Origin: Streptomyces sp. NBC_00459
GTDB lineage: Bacteria; Actinomycetota; Actinomycetes; Streptomycetales; Streptomycetaceae
Direction of reading: 5' to 3'
DNA: 64,000 nucleotides
NCBI RefSeq assembly: GCF_036013955.1
Contig: NZ_CP107903.1
Span: forward strand, 2,108,001 to 2,172,000
Of the stretch, positions 52,039-59,583 are shown in pieces. The position numbers and the translations under genes are program-made. Each line of letters opens with the position of its first letter. The first letter of the stretch is position 1. A model generated the notes under the pieces. The model searched no databases, was not told the origin of the DNA, and was given only the letters and a program-made list of their open reading frames with translations.

Positions 52039-53634
52039 TCAGCGGACCCCGGCCCCGACCCACGGCCAGTCCGCGTCACGCGCGCCTTCCAGCAGCGGAA
52101 TCATCCGGAAGGCCGCGTCCGAGAGCCCGCCGAACGTGTGCCGGTTCGCCGTCCCCGACGGGCCGTGGCCCGCCCGGTATCCGGCGAGGTTCCAGGTGTA
52201 GACCGGGACGTCGGCCGGCACCTGCTCGGTGGGATCGCCGTGCACGCTGTGCGCGTACTGCTCGTCCGTGACGATCAGGACCCGGTCGTGCCCTCGGTAG
52301 TGGCGCCGGACCGCCTCGGTGGTGTCGGTGCCGCCCAGGTCGCCGAAACGGTCCAGGATCTTCAGCACCGACTCGCCCTTGCGGTACTTCACGCGCTTGC
52401 TCGACGTACCGAACTCGACGAGATCCGCGTCCGCCGCCCGCAGTGCGAGCGCCGAGCCGAAGATCGCCGCCGCGTCGGCCCGGGTGAGTTCCGAGCGCTC
52501 GGACAGGCGGGAGTAGAACATGGAACCCGAGCGGTCGACGAGGACGAGCGTCCGACCGCCCAGCGCCGGCACGTTGGCCAGCGAGTGCCCGAGCGCCTGC
52601 TCCAGCGGGTACGCCCAGCGCAGCGAAGGTACGTGCCGGTACGCGGCGAGGTACCGGAAGGGGAACTGCCGCGAGCGCGCGACCTCGGCCGGGTCACTGA
52701 TCTTCGCCGCGACCCGTGCCGCGACCTCGTCGCTCACTCCCGCCTCGTCGAAGTTCCGCAGGTTCCGGACGAGGGCCATCGCTCCCATGGACGGGATGAC
52801 AGCCTCCCAGGCGGCCCTGTCCATCGGCCCCTGGAGCCAGCCGGCCAGCGTCTCCCAGGTCATACCCGCCTCCGCCAGCCGCTCGGCGCCGTGCGCCCCG
52901 GTCACGACCTTGCGCCGCTTCGCGGGCCGCAGCGCCATCAGGTCCCGGTGTGCGGTGAGGACGGGCAGGGACTTGGGGACGACGGCCGTGTCCGGGTTGT
53001 GGCGCCGGTCCAGCGCGTACTGGAACAGCTCGCCCTGCCACGGCTTGTCCGGGTCCGGCGCCGCGTGCACGAGGTTGAGGATGTCGCCGAAGCGGTAACC
53101 CTTGGACGCCGTGTCGTACTTGAGCAGCGACTTGGCGCTGTAGAGCCGTCGTACGGCGTCGGCGACGCCACGCTTCACCGGCTTGGGGATGTTCCGGCCG
53201 TACCGGGAGGTCCAGTAGGCGAGCAGTTCGCCGGGCTCGTCCGGTCGGCGCAGTACGGAGTCGATGACCTGACGGTTCGTGGGGCCGTCGGTGGCGTTCG
53301 CGTCGAGGCGGGCCTTGACGTACTCGGCGGCGCCCACGATGGCGGCCGTACGGAGGTTGCCCTCGCCGCGCAGCCAGCCGAGGAGGCCGGCCGTCCACGC
53401 CGGGTCGGTGACGGCGAGCCGGCGTACGAGCGCGGCGAACCGGTCGTCCCGGTCCTCGCCGCTCTCGTAGAAGGTCTTCTGTGCGACGAAGTTGGCGAGC
53501 GACAGCAGGAAAAGCTCCGAGCGCTCGTCCCGCTCACGGCCGCGGCCGCCCTGGTACGTCCGGAGTACGCGCCCTGTCGAGGTGACCCGCGAAGTGGGCT
53601 GCGCCTTGGCGGCCTTGGTGTTGAATCGCGCCAT
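52039..53634 (-). CDS. rsr: Ro60 orthologue, TROVE-domain RNA-binding protein (Rsr)
   Basis: The bacterial counterpart of the Ro autoantigen, a ring protein that binds Y RNAs and, with exonucleases such as PNPase, takes part in RNA decay and ribosomal RNA maturation under stress. The 531-residue protein starts at ATG 53634 with GGGGGGAAA before it. The N-terminal TROVE ring of helical repeats (about 25-345) has LSLANFVAQKTFYESGEDRDD, RNIPKPVKRGVADAVRRL and LRNLRNFDEAG. The C-terminal von Willebrand A domain (about 365-520) has the metal site DRSGSMFYS, GGTDTTEA and VTDEQYAHS. Two Y-RNA-like genes lie directly upstream on the same strand. Confidence 0.95.
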   Translation of the reverse strand: MARFNTKAAKAQPTSRVTSTGRVLRTYQGGRGRERDERSELFLLSLANFVAQKTFYESGEDRDDRFAALVRRLAVTDPAWTAGLLGWLRGEGNLRTAAIVGAAEYVKARLDANATDGPTNRQVIDSVLRRPDEPGELLAYWTSRYGRNIPKPVKRGVADAVRRLYSAKSLLKYDTASKGYRFGDILNLVHAAPDPDKPWQGELFQYALDRRHNPDTAVVPKSLPVLTAHRDLMALRPAKRRKVVTGAHGAERLAEAGMTWETLAGWLQGPMDRAAWEAVIPSMGAMALVRNLRNFDEAGVSDEVAARVAAKISDPAEVARSRQFPFRYLAAYRHVPSLRWAYPLEQALGHSLANVPALGGRTLVLVDRSGSMFYSRLSERSELTRADAAAIFGSALALRAADADLVEFGTSSKRVKYRKGESVLKILDRFGDLGGTDTTEAVRRHYRGHDRVLIVTDEQYAHSVHGDPTEQVPADVPVYTWNLAGYRAGHGPSGTANRHTFGGLSDAAFRMIPLLEGARDADWPWVGAGVR

Positions 53635-53684
53635 GATGAATTTCCCCCCATTCGCCAGCACTTCGTGCGTGGAACGGTTTTGGA

Positions 53685-53877
53685 GGGAGGCACAGCAATA
53701 GGAGGATGACCGAGGTCGAAATCGGCGACGGTTGCTTATAAACTGGCGCGTCTTCCGTTCCGCCACATCGGCCCTCGGCCGATGACGGGATTCGAACCCG
53801 CACGAGGAGTCAACCCCACCAGTTCCCGAAGTATCCGCTGCCTGCGCACCGGGCACCCACCTATTGCTGCGCCTCCC
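53685..53877 (-). ncRNA. yrlA: YrlA-type Y RNA with class II-like permuted tRNA mimic (unit 2)
   Basis: Read 5' to 3' on the minus strand. An 18-bp outer stem (53877-53860 with 53702-53685, one G-U) closes the RNA. Inside it, the Ro-type motif GGTGCGCAGGCAGCGG (53850-53835) pairs with CCGTCGCC (53731-53724), leaving one A.C mismatch. The distal end is a tRNA mimic in permuted order: T arm GCGGG-TTCGAAT-CCCGT (53801-53785), acceptor 3' strand CATCGGC (53784-53778), loop CGAGG, acceptor 5' strand GCCGATG (53772-53766) pairing 7/7, T8, then a D arm GCG-GAACGGAAGA-CGC like that of leucine-type tRNAs. No anticodon arm or CCA end. It ends 50 bases before rsr. Boundaries are inferred from pairing. 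Confidence 0.85.
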
Positions 53878-53891
53878 CGAGATCGAATAGC

Positions 53892-53905
53892 GCACCGGGA
53901 GGTGC
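53892..53905 (-). terminator. Small hairpin between the two Y RNA units
   Basis: GCACC-TCCC-GGTGC, 5 bp. It separates unit 1 from unit 2 and could mark a processing point or weak terminator. Confidence 0.4.
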
Positions 53906-54062
53906 ATGAAGTTCTGGGTGTCCAGAGATCGAAGCCGGCGGAACCGACGTAGGTGCTCTAACCCCTGAGCTACACCGGCGCGTTGTGCCGGTGACGGGAC
54001 TCGAACCCGCGGCCGCCCCATTATGAGTGGAAGTAGGTCCTGCCTTCGCACCTGGACGTTCA
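53906..54062 (-). ncRNA. yrlA: YrlA-type Y RNA with class I-like permuted tRNA mimic (unit 1)
   Basis: Same design as the unit downstream. GTCCAG (54057-54052) pairs with CTGGAC (53925-53920). The Ro-type motif GGTGCGAAGGCAGGACC (54052-54036) pairs through GGCAGGACC with GGTTCCGCC (53945-53937), again with one A.C mismatch at the same place. The tRNA mimic runs T arm GCGGG-TTCGAGT-CCCGT (54010-53994), acceptor 3' strand CACCGGC (53993-53987), loop ACAACGC, acceptor 5' strand GCCGGTG (53979-53973) pairing 7/7, T8-A9, then a canonical D arm GCTC-AGGGGTTA-GAGC (53970-53955). A TAGAGT box (54072-54067) sits at -10 distance from the expected 5' end near 54062. A small GC hairpin follows (53892-53905). 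Ends are inferred. Confidence 0.85.
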
Positions 54063-54103
54063 TCACTCTAGGAGGCGTGCCGCGGGCCGGGCGACCCAAT
54101 TAA

Positions 54104-55558
54104 TTATCCGCGCTTCTGCCGCTTCCAGGGTCCGGTGATCGCGAGCATGATTCCCGGCGTCTGGATGTTCGCGTACAAGGTCCTGCCATCGGGCGAGAAG
54201 GTGACCCCCGTGAACTCGCTGTATTCCGGAGCCTCTTCGGTACCCGCGTTGAGTTCGTTGCGGGCGATCGGATACGTCCGTCCGCTGTCCGTCGCGCCGA
54301 ACAGGTGCTGGACGCCTTCGCCGTCCTCGGCGATGACCAGGCCGCCGTACGGGGAGACGGTGATGTTGTCGGGGCCGTCGAAGGCACCGTCGGCAGACGG
54401 GTCGGGGTTCACGCCCAGCAGGACCTTCAGGGTGAGCGTGCGGCGCTTGGGGTCGTAGAACCAGACCTGGCCGTCGTGCTGGACGGGGCTCTCGGCGCGG
54501 GCGTACGAGGAGACGATGTAGGTGCCGCCGTCGCCCCACCACATGCCTTCGAGCTTGCGGGCCCGGGTGATCTCCCCGTCGCCGAACTGCTTGCGCACGG
54601 CGACGGTCCGGGCGTCGCGGTCGGGTACGTCCACCCAGTCGACTCCGTAGACCGTGCCGATCTTCGTGGCGCGGGAGAGGTCGTCGACGAACTGGCCCGC
54701 GGAGTCGAAGCACTTGGGCGCCTGGAGGGTGCCCGCGGTGTCGGAGAGGGTGCGGAAGGCGCCGTGGCCGTAGTGGAAGTGCTGCGGCGGGGTCCAGCGG
54801 TAGAGAAGTCCGTTGGGGGACGCGGCGTCCTCGGTGAGGTAGGCGTGGCCGCGCTTGGGGTCGATGACGACGGCCTCGTGGTCGTAACGCCCGAAGAACT
54901 TCAGGGGCTTGGGGTTCCGGTTGGCGCGCCTGTCGCAGGGGTCGACCTCGAAGACGTACCCGTGGTCCTTGGTCATGCCGTTGACGCCGGCGCGGTCGGA
55001 GTTCTCCTCGCAGGTGAGCCAGGTGCCCCAAGGGGTGCTGCCGCCCGCGCAGTTGGTGGAGGTACCGGCGATACCCACCCACTCGGCGACATGGCCGCCG
55101 GGACGCACCTCGACGACCGTGCAGCCACCGGACGCCGCGGGGTCGTAGACGAGGCCCTCGGTGAGCGGCACCGGGTACTTCCAGTTGGCGCGCGGACCCT
55201 TCAGCTCGTGGTTGTTGACGAGGAGGGTGGTCCCGCGCGGGCCCTCGAAGGCGGCGGTCCCGTCATGGTTGGACGGGGTGATCTCGCCGGAGTCCAGCTT
55301 GGTCTTCCCGCTGTGGGTGATCACGCGGTACGAGAATCCGGCGGGGAGCGCCAGCAGACCCTTGGGGTCGGGCAGGAGCGGGCCGTAGCCGACTCCGTGG
55401 TGCCCGTGCCGGTCCGCCGGTTCCCCGGCCGCGTTCTCGGTCTCCGTGGACGCGAGGGCGTTCGGCGCGGTGGCGAGGGCGCCGACGGTGCCGGCCAGCG
55501 CGACCCCGGCGCCGGTGATCGCGGACTGTCTGGTGAAGTCCCTGCGGGTGAGCGACAT
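54104..55558 (-). CDS. PhoX-type secreted phosphatase (DUF839 family)
   Basis: A Tat-exported calcium/iron alkaline phosphatase-like beta-propeller of 484 residues. It starts at ATG 55558 (CAGGAGA before it) with the Tat motif SLTRRDFTRQSAITG. The family features are VNNHELKGPRANW, TWLTCEENSDRAG, YDHEAVVIDPKRGHAYLTED, YKKFDSAGQFVDD-like CFDSAGQFVDDLSRA and SPYGGLVIAEDGEGVQHLFG, which carry the metal-binding acids. It should release phosphate from organic phosphates outside the cell. A two-repeat PHO box in its upstream region supports control by PhoP under phosphate limitation. The Y RNA genes follow on the same strand. Confidence 0.9.
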   Translation of the reverse strand: MSLTRRDFTRQSAITGAGVALAGTVGALATAPNALASTETENAAGEPADRHGHHGVGYGPLLPDPKGLLALPAGFSYRVITHSGKTKLDSGEITPSNHDGTAAFEGPRGTTLLVNNHELKGPRANWKYPVPLTEGLVYDPAASGGCTVVEVRPGGHVAEWVGIAGTSTNCAGGSTPWGTWLTCEENSDRAGVNGMTKDHGYVFEVDPCDRRANRNPKPLKFFGRYDHEAVVIDPKRGHAYLTEDAASPNGLLYRWTPPQHFHYGHGAFRTLSDTAGTLQAPKCFDSAGQFVDDLSRATKIGTVYGVDWVDVPDRDARTVAVRKQFGDGEITRARKLEGMWWGDGGTYIVSSYARAESPVQHDGQVWFYDPKRRTLTLKVLLGVNPDPSADGAFDGPDNITVSPYGGLVIAEDGEGVQHLFGATDSGRTYPIARNELNAGTEEAPEYSEFTGVTFSPDGRTLYANIQTPGIMLAITGPWKRQKRG

Positions 55559-55614
55559 GGTGTCTCCTGTGACGGCGGGGGGCGGCGCACTCGGTTCGAC
55601 GCCACGGTCCCGCC

Positions 55615-55636
55615 AACACCTGAACGCCACTTGAAC
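55615..55636 (-). promoter_or_regulatory. PHO box (PhoP binding site) upstream of the PhoX-type gene
   Basis: Two adjacent 11-base direct repeats on the minus strand, GTTCAAGTGGC (55636-55626) and GTTCAGGTGTT (55625-55615), about 55-80 bases upstream of the start. Streptomyces PHO boxes are pairs of 11-base repeats beginning GTTCA. Confidence 0.75.
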
Positions 55637-55658
55637 GGAACCCGACTTCACGGGGCAG

Positions 55659-55675
55659 CTGCCCCGAAGGGGCAG
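55659..55675. terminator. Hairpin after the 489-residue unknown gene
   Basis: CTGCCCC-GAA-GGGGCAG, 7 bp; overlaps the palindrome GGGGCAGCTGCCCC (55652-55665). It lies 90 bases past the stop of the unknown gene and upstream of the PHO box. Confidence 0.6.
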
Positions 55676-55735
55676 CGCCGAGGAGCGCGGGGAACTGCGC
55701 GACAAGCCACGACGCACCCGCAGTCGGAGTCGGTC
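55676..55735 (+). repeat. Streptomyces dispersed intergenic repeat, copy 4
   Basis: Contains the exact core GCGCGGGGAACTGCGCGAC at 55685-55703, followed by AAGCCACGACGCACCCGCAG as in copy 2. Confidence 0.8.
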
Positions 55736-55765
55736 CGCAGCTCACCCCACAGAACCCGCACCCGC

Positions 55766-57235
55766 TCAGCCCAGCTGCTGCGACCTCGCCTTGAACGCCG
55801 CCTTCCGCGCCTCCTTGGCCACCCGCTTGTCCGGATGCAGCCGCCCCATCGCCTCCAGCACATCCGCCGTCGCCGGGTGCTCGACGCGCCAGGCCGCCTC
55901 GAAGAACGCCCCGTGCTGCTGCGCCAGCCCCTCCACCAGCCCGCGCAGCTCCGCCGAGTTGCCCTCGGCCGCCAGCTGCGCGGCCACCGTGTCGATGGTC
56001 AGCCAGAACACCATCGCCTCGGACGGGGCCGGCACGTCCGGCGCGCCGTACTCACTGAGCCAGACGCGGGCGAGGCCGCCGAGTTCGGCGTCGTCGAGGA
56101 CCTCGCGCAGCGCGGGCTCGGCCTCGCCGCCGACGAGGGACAGGGCCTGTTGGCAGTGCAGCCGTCGCAGTGGTGCTCCGGCGTCGCCGCCCCGGGCCGC
56201 CGCGAGCAACTCCCTTGCGGCGGCGAGGGGTTCGCGGCGCGTCAGCCACTGTTCGGTCTCGGCCCGCGCTGCCGTGGCGGGAAAGGCCGCCGTGCCGTCG
56301 AGCAGCGCGTCCGCGCCCTTCTCGGCGAGGTCTCCGACGGCGGGCGCCTCGAAGCCCGACTCCAGCAGCCGCGCCCGTACGCCGTACAGGCCGAGCGGGG
56401 TGAGCCGCACCATGCCGTAGCGGGAGACGTCGGTCTCGTCGCCCGCCGTCGCCCCCTCGGCGGTGTCGTCGATGTCCGCCATCAGCGCCTCGTCGACGGG
56501 CCGGTATGCGACGAGCCCGACGGGTTCGAGCAGCCTGAACTGGTCGTCGAGGCGCATCATCATGTCCGAGACCTGCTCCAGGACGTCATTGGTGGGCTCG
56601 CCCATGTCGCTCGGTACGACCATGGACGCGGCCAGCGCCGGCAGCGGCACCGGGACGTCGGCGGGGCCGCCCTCGCTGACGCTCAGCAGGTACAGGTTGG
56701 CGAGCACACCGTCGAGGAAGTCGGCCTCCGCGTCGGGGTCCCAGTCCAGCCGGGAGAAGTCGACCTCGCCGCCCTCGCCCATGGCGTCGACGAGATCGTC
56801 GAGGTCGGGCACGCTCGCGTCGGCGAGGACGGTCTCCAGCGCCCCGAGCCACACCCCGAGCACCTCGTGAGGCGACCCGGAGGTGAGCAGCGCCAGGTCC
56901 TCGCCCACCGTGACGGTGCCCTCGTCCTCGTCGACGACCTCGATGAGCCCGGCGTCCACGGCGACCCGCCAGGCCTCACTGGCACTGGCGAGCGCGTCCT
57001 CGACACTCACGTCACCCACGTCGACCGCGCCCTCGCCGCCGATCAGCCCAAGCTCCTGAGCCGCCGCCGGGAGCTGCTCCTCGACGAGTACGCCGCCGGT
57101 CTCGACCCGGGTGTCCGGTCCGGCCCAGCGGGCGAGGCGCACGGCGCGGGAGACCAGCGGGGCGGCGAGCGCGTCCCGCGCCAGTTCCGCTTCGGAGTGC
57201 AGTCGCACCGGCGGCAGGGGGGAGCTGTCTGACAT
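55766..57235 (-). CDS. Large acidic actinobacterial protein of unknown function
   Basis: A 489-residue, strongly acidic, Ala/Leu-rich protein with no signal peptide or membrane segment. The N-terminal half has an acidic stretch around DLDDLVDAMGEGGEVDFSRL; the C-terminal part is basic (RLHPDKRVAKEARKAAFKAR). The pattern of short amphipathic helices in between suggests an alpha-helical repeat protein. I do not recognise a family. Codon use is ordinary. It stands alone, with its own terminator. Confidence 0.75.
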   Translation of the reverse strand: MSDSSPLPPVRLHSEAELARDALAAPLVSRAVRLARWAGPDTRVETGGVLVEEQLPAAAQELGLIGGEGAVDVGDVSVEDALASASEAWRVAVDAGLIEVVDEDEGTVTVGEDLALLTSGSPHEVLGVWLGALETVLADASVPDLDDLVDAMGEGGEVDFSRLDWDPDAEADFLDGVLANLYLLSVSEGGPADVPVPLPALAASMVVPSDMGEPTNDVLEQVSDMMMRLDDQFRLLEPVGLVAYRPVDEALMADIDDTAEGATAGDETDVSRYGMVRLTPLGLYGVRARLLESGFEAPAVGDLAEKGADALLDGTAAFPATAARAETEQWLTRREPLAAARELLAAARGGDAGAPLRRLHCQQALSLVGGEAEPALREVLDDAELGGLARVWLSEYGAPDVPAPSEAMVFWLTIDTVAAQLAAEGNSAELRGLVEGLAQQHGAFFEAAWRVEHPATADVLEAMGRLHPDKRVAKEARKAAFKARSQQLG

Positions 57236-57717
57236 CGGCTGTTTTCTCCTCAGGCGCCCGAATGGCCGTACGGCGGCACCCGGTAAGCGTCCGGAGTCCG
57301 ACGACGGCGTCTGACGACCGTACGACGTTGCGTTGAAGGCCGTACGACTCAGCCGCTCAGCCTAGACGGATTTGGCACCATGCCGCCCGGTTCATGTACC
57401 TGTCAGGGCTGCTAGATGGCTGAAACCTTGACAAGTGGCCTGACCAGGCAGGAGATTGACGCGCGTAGAAGTGGAGAGGGTGCCGATTCACCGCACCCTC
57501 TTGCCTTCCACCGTGCCCCATCATGTTCACTGTTCTCCCAAGCCGGGCGTTCACTGCCGATCGCCTGGTGCCGAACCTTCGGCACGGAGCCTTCCGTACC
57601 GAGTGTTCACCGGATGTCTACGCGCGTCGCCAGCCGCCCAGCAGGTCGCGTTCCCCCCACTGCACCACCCTTGTCACTTTCGTCCCGGCACCCACGTTTG
57701 TCCCCGGAGGGATCCCG
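57236..57717. other. 482-base region without a supported gene
   Basis: Between the unknown gene and the nuclease gene. Frames run through part of it into the nuclease gene but lack a start with a ribosome site. TTGACA is present at 57428 and TTGACG at 57457, either of which could begin the nuclease promoter. Three GTTCAC words (57525, 57549, 57605) are not at PHO-box spacing. Confidence 0.5.
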
Positions 57718-59547
57718 TTGCCGAGCAAGTCTTCTGCGCGTCTTGCCGCGCTCACTGTCGCCGCTGTCTGCTCCACGGTCGCCACCATGGTCGTGGTCCC
57801 GTCGGCCGCACACGCCGACACCGTGCACATTCATGACATCCAGGGCACCACGCGCCTCTCCCCGCTCGCGGGCCAGAAGGTCACGGACGTGGCGGGAATC
57901 GTCACCGGCGTCCGTACCTACGGTTCGTCGCGCGGTTTCTGGATCCAGGACACGGCCCCTGACGCCGACCCGGCCACCAGCGAGGGCGTCTTCGTCTTCA
58001 CCAGTTCCAAGCCGACCGTCGCCGTCGGCGACTCGGTCACCGTCACCGGCACGGTCTCGGAGTTCGTGCCCGGCGGTGTCTCGACCGGCAACCAGGCGGT
58101 GACGGAGATCGTCAAGCCGACGGTCACCGTCGTCTCCAGCGGCAACGCGGTCCCGGCCCCGGTCGTCGTCGACGCCCGGTCCGTACCGGCCGCGTACACC
58201 CCGGCCGGCGACACCGCCGCGAGCGGCTCGGTGAACGCGCTGACGCTGCGGCCCAAGAAGTACGCCCTGGACTACTACGAGTCCCTGGAGGGCATGAACG
58301 TCCAGGTCAAGAACGCCCGCGTGGTCACCGCCACCGACCCGTACACCGAGCTGTGGGTCACGGTGAAGCCGGACGAGAACGACAACCGGCGCGGCGGCAC
58401 GGTCTACGGCGCGTACACCTCGCAGAACACCGGCCGACTCCAGATCCAGTCCCTGGGCGCGGTCGCCGACTTCCCGACCGCGAACGTCGGCGACAGCCTC
58501 AAGGGCGCCACGACCGGCCCGCTGGACTACAACCAGTTCGGTGGCTACACGCTCGTCGCCAACGAGATCGGCACCCTCAAGCAGGGCGGCCTGAAGCGCG
58601 AGACGACCCGCAAGCAGTCGCGGAACGAGCTCGCGGTGGCGACGTACAACGTCGAGAACCTCGACCCGTCGGACGGCTCCTTCGCCGCGCACGCCGCCGC
58701 GATCGTGAACAACCTGCAGTCGCCCGACATCCTGTCCCTGGAGGAGATCCAGGACAACAACGGCGCGACGAAGGACGGTACGGTCGCCGCCGACCAGACG
58801 GTCAAGAAGCTGATCGACGCGATCGTCGCGGCGGGCGGCCCGGCGTACGACTGGCGCTCCATCGACCCGGTGGACCTCGCGGACGGCGGCGAGCCCGGCG
58901 GCAACATCCGTCAGGTGTTCCTGTTCAACCCGGCGCGGGTCTCCTTCACCGACCGGCCCGGCGGCGACGCCACGACCGCCACCGGTGTCACCAAGGACCA
59001 CGGCAAGGCGGCCCTGACCCTCTCGCCGGGCCGAATAGACCCGGCCAACGCGGCCTGGACGAACAGCCGCAAGCCGCTCGCGGGCGAGTTCGTCTTCCGC
59101 GGCAAGACCGTCATCCTGATCGCCAACCACTTCTCCTCGAAGGGCGGCGACCAGGGCCTCACCTCGCAGTTCCAGCCGCCGACGCGCAGCTCGGAGACCC
59201 AGCGTCACCTCCAGGCGACCGCGGTGAACACGTTCGTCAAGGACATCCTGAAGGTCCAGAAGAACGCGGACGTGATCACGCTCGGCGACATCAACGACTT
59301 CGAGTTCTCCGACACCGCCAAGCTGCTGGAGGACGGCGGCGCGCTGTGGTCGGCGATCAAGTCGCTGCCGAAGAGCGAGCGTTACACCTACGACTACCAG
59401 GGCAACAGCCAGGTCCTGGACCAGATCCTGGTCAGCCCGTCGATCAGCCGCGGCTGCGACTTCGACTACGACTCCGTGCACATCAACTCGGAGTTCAACG
59501 ACCAGATCAGCGACCACGACCCGCAGGTGCTGCGGTTCCAGCCGTGA
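57718..59547 (+). CDS. Secreted endonuclease/exonuclease/phosphatase-family protein with OB-like domain
   Basis: A 609-residue extracellular nuclease or phosphodiesterase. It is read from TTG 57718 because GGAGG lies 7 bases before it and a clean signal peptide follows (residues 1-34, ending AAHA). An N-terminal OB-like domain (about 36-150: VHIHDIQGTTRLSPLAGQKV) typical of bacterial extracellular nucleases comes first. The EEP catalytic domain covers about 305-605, with ATYNVENLDPSD, SLEEIQDNNGA, ANHFSSKGGD, TLGDINDFEFSD and the final SDHDP. It probably degrades extracellular DNA to recover phosphate and nucleosides. Confidence 0.92.
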   Translation: MPSKSSARLAALTVAAVCSTVATMVVVPSAAHADTVHIHDIQGTTRLSPLAGQKVTDVAGIVTGVRTYGSSRGFWIQDTAPDADPATSEGVFVFTSSKPTVAVGDSVTVTGTVSEFVPGGVSTGNQAVTEIVKPTVTVVSSGNAVPAPVVVDARSVPAAYTPAGDTAASGSVNALTLRPKKYALDYYESLEGMNVQVKNARVVTATDPYTELWVTVKPDENDNRRGGTVYGAYTSQNTGRLQIQSLGAVADFPTANVGDSLKGATTGPLDYNQFGGYTLVANEIGTLKQGGLKRETTRKQSRNELAVATYNVENLDPSDGSFAAHAAAIVNNLQSPDILSLEEIQDNNGATKDGTVAADQTVKKLIDAIVAAGGPAYDWRSIDPVDLADGGEPGGNIRQVFLFNPARVSFTDRPGGDATTATGVTKDHGKAALTLSPGRIDPANAAWTNSRKPLAGEFVFRGKTVILIANHFSSKGGDQGLTSQFQPPTRSSETQRHLQATAVNTFVKDILKVQKNADVITLGDINDFEFSDTAKLLEDGGALWSAIKSLPKSERYTYDYQGNSQVLDQILVSPSISRGCDFDYDSVHINSEFNDQISDHDPQVLRFQP

Positions 59548-59583
59548 CCAGCCGTAACTCCCGGCGGTAGTACGGAGCTTGTC

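Noticed and set aside
53748..54015. tRNA genes (T arms and D arms on the minus strand)
   Set aside because: The arms are in permuted order (T arm, acceptor, D arm), no anticodon arm or CCA end fits, and both units are closed by a long non-tRNA stem. They are better explained as YrlA-type RNAs.
53685..54062. Pre-tRNA of a circularly permuted tRNA gene
   Set aside because: A permuted tRNA gene would need both halves of an anticodon arm at its ends; here those positions hold the Ro-motif helix, and an rsr gene follows.
57525..57615. PHO box upstream of the secreted nuclease gene
   Set aside because: GTTCAC words occur at 57525, 57549 and 57605, but the spacing (24 and 56) does not fit 11-base direct repeats, unlike the box of the PhoX-type gene.
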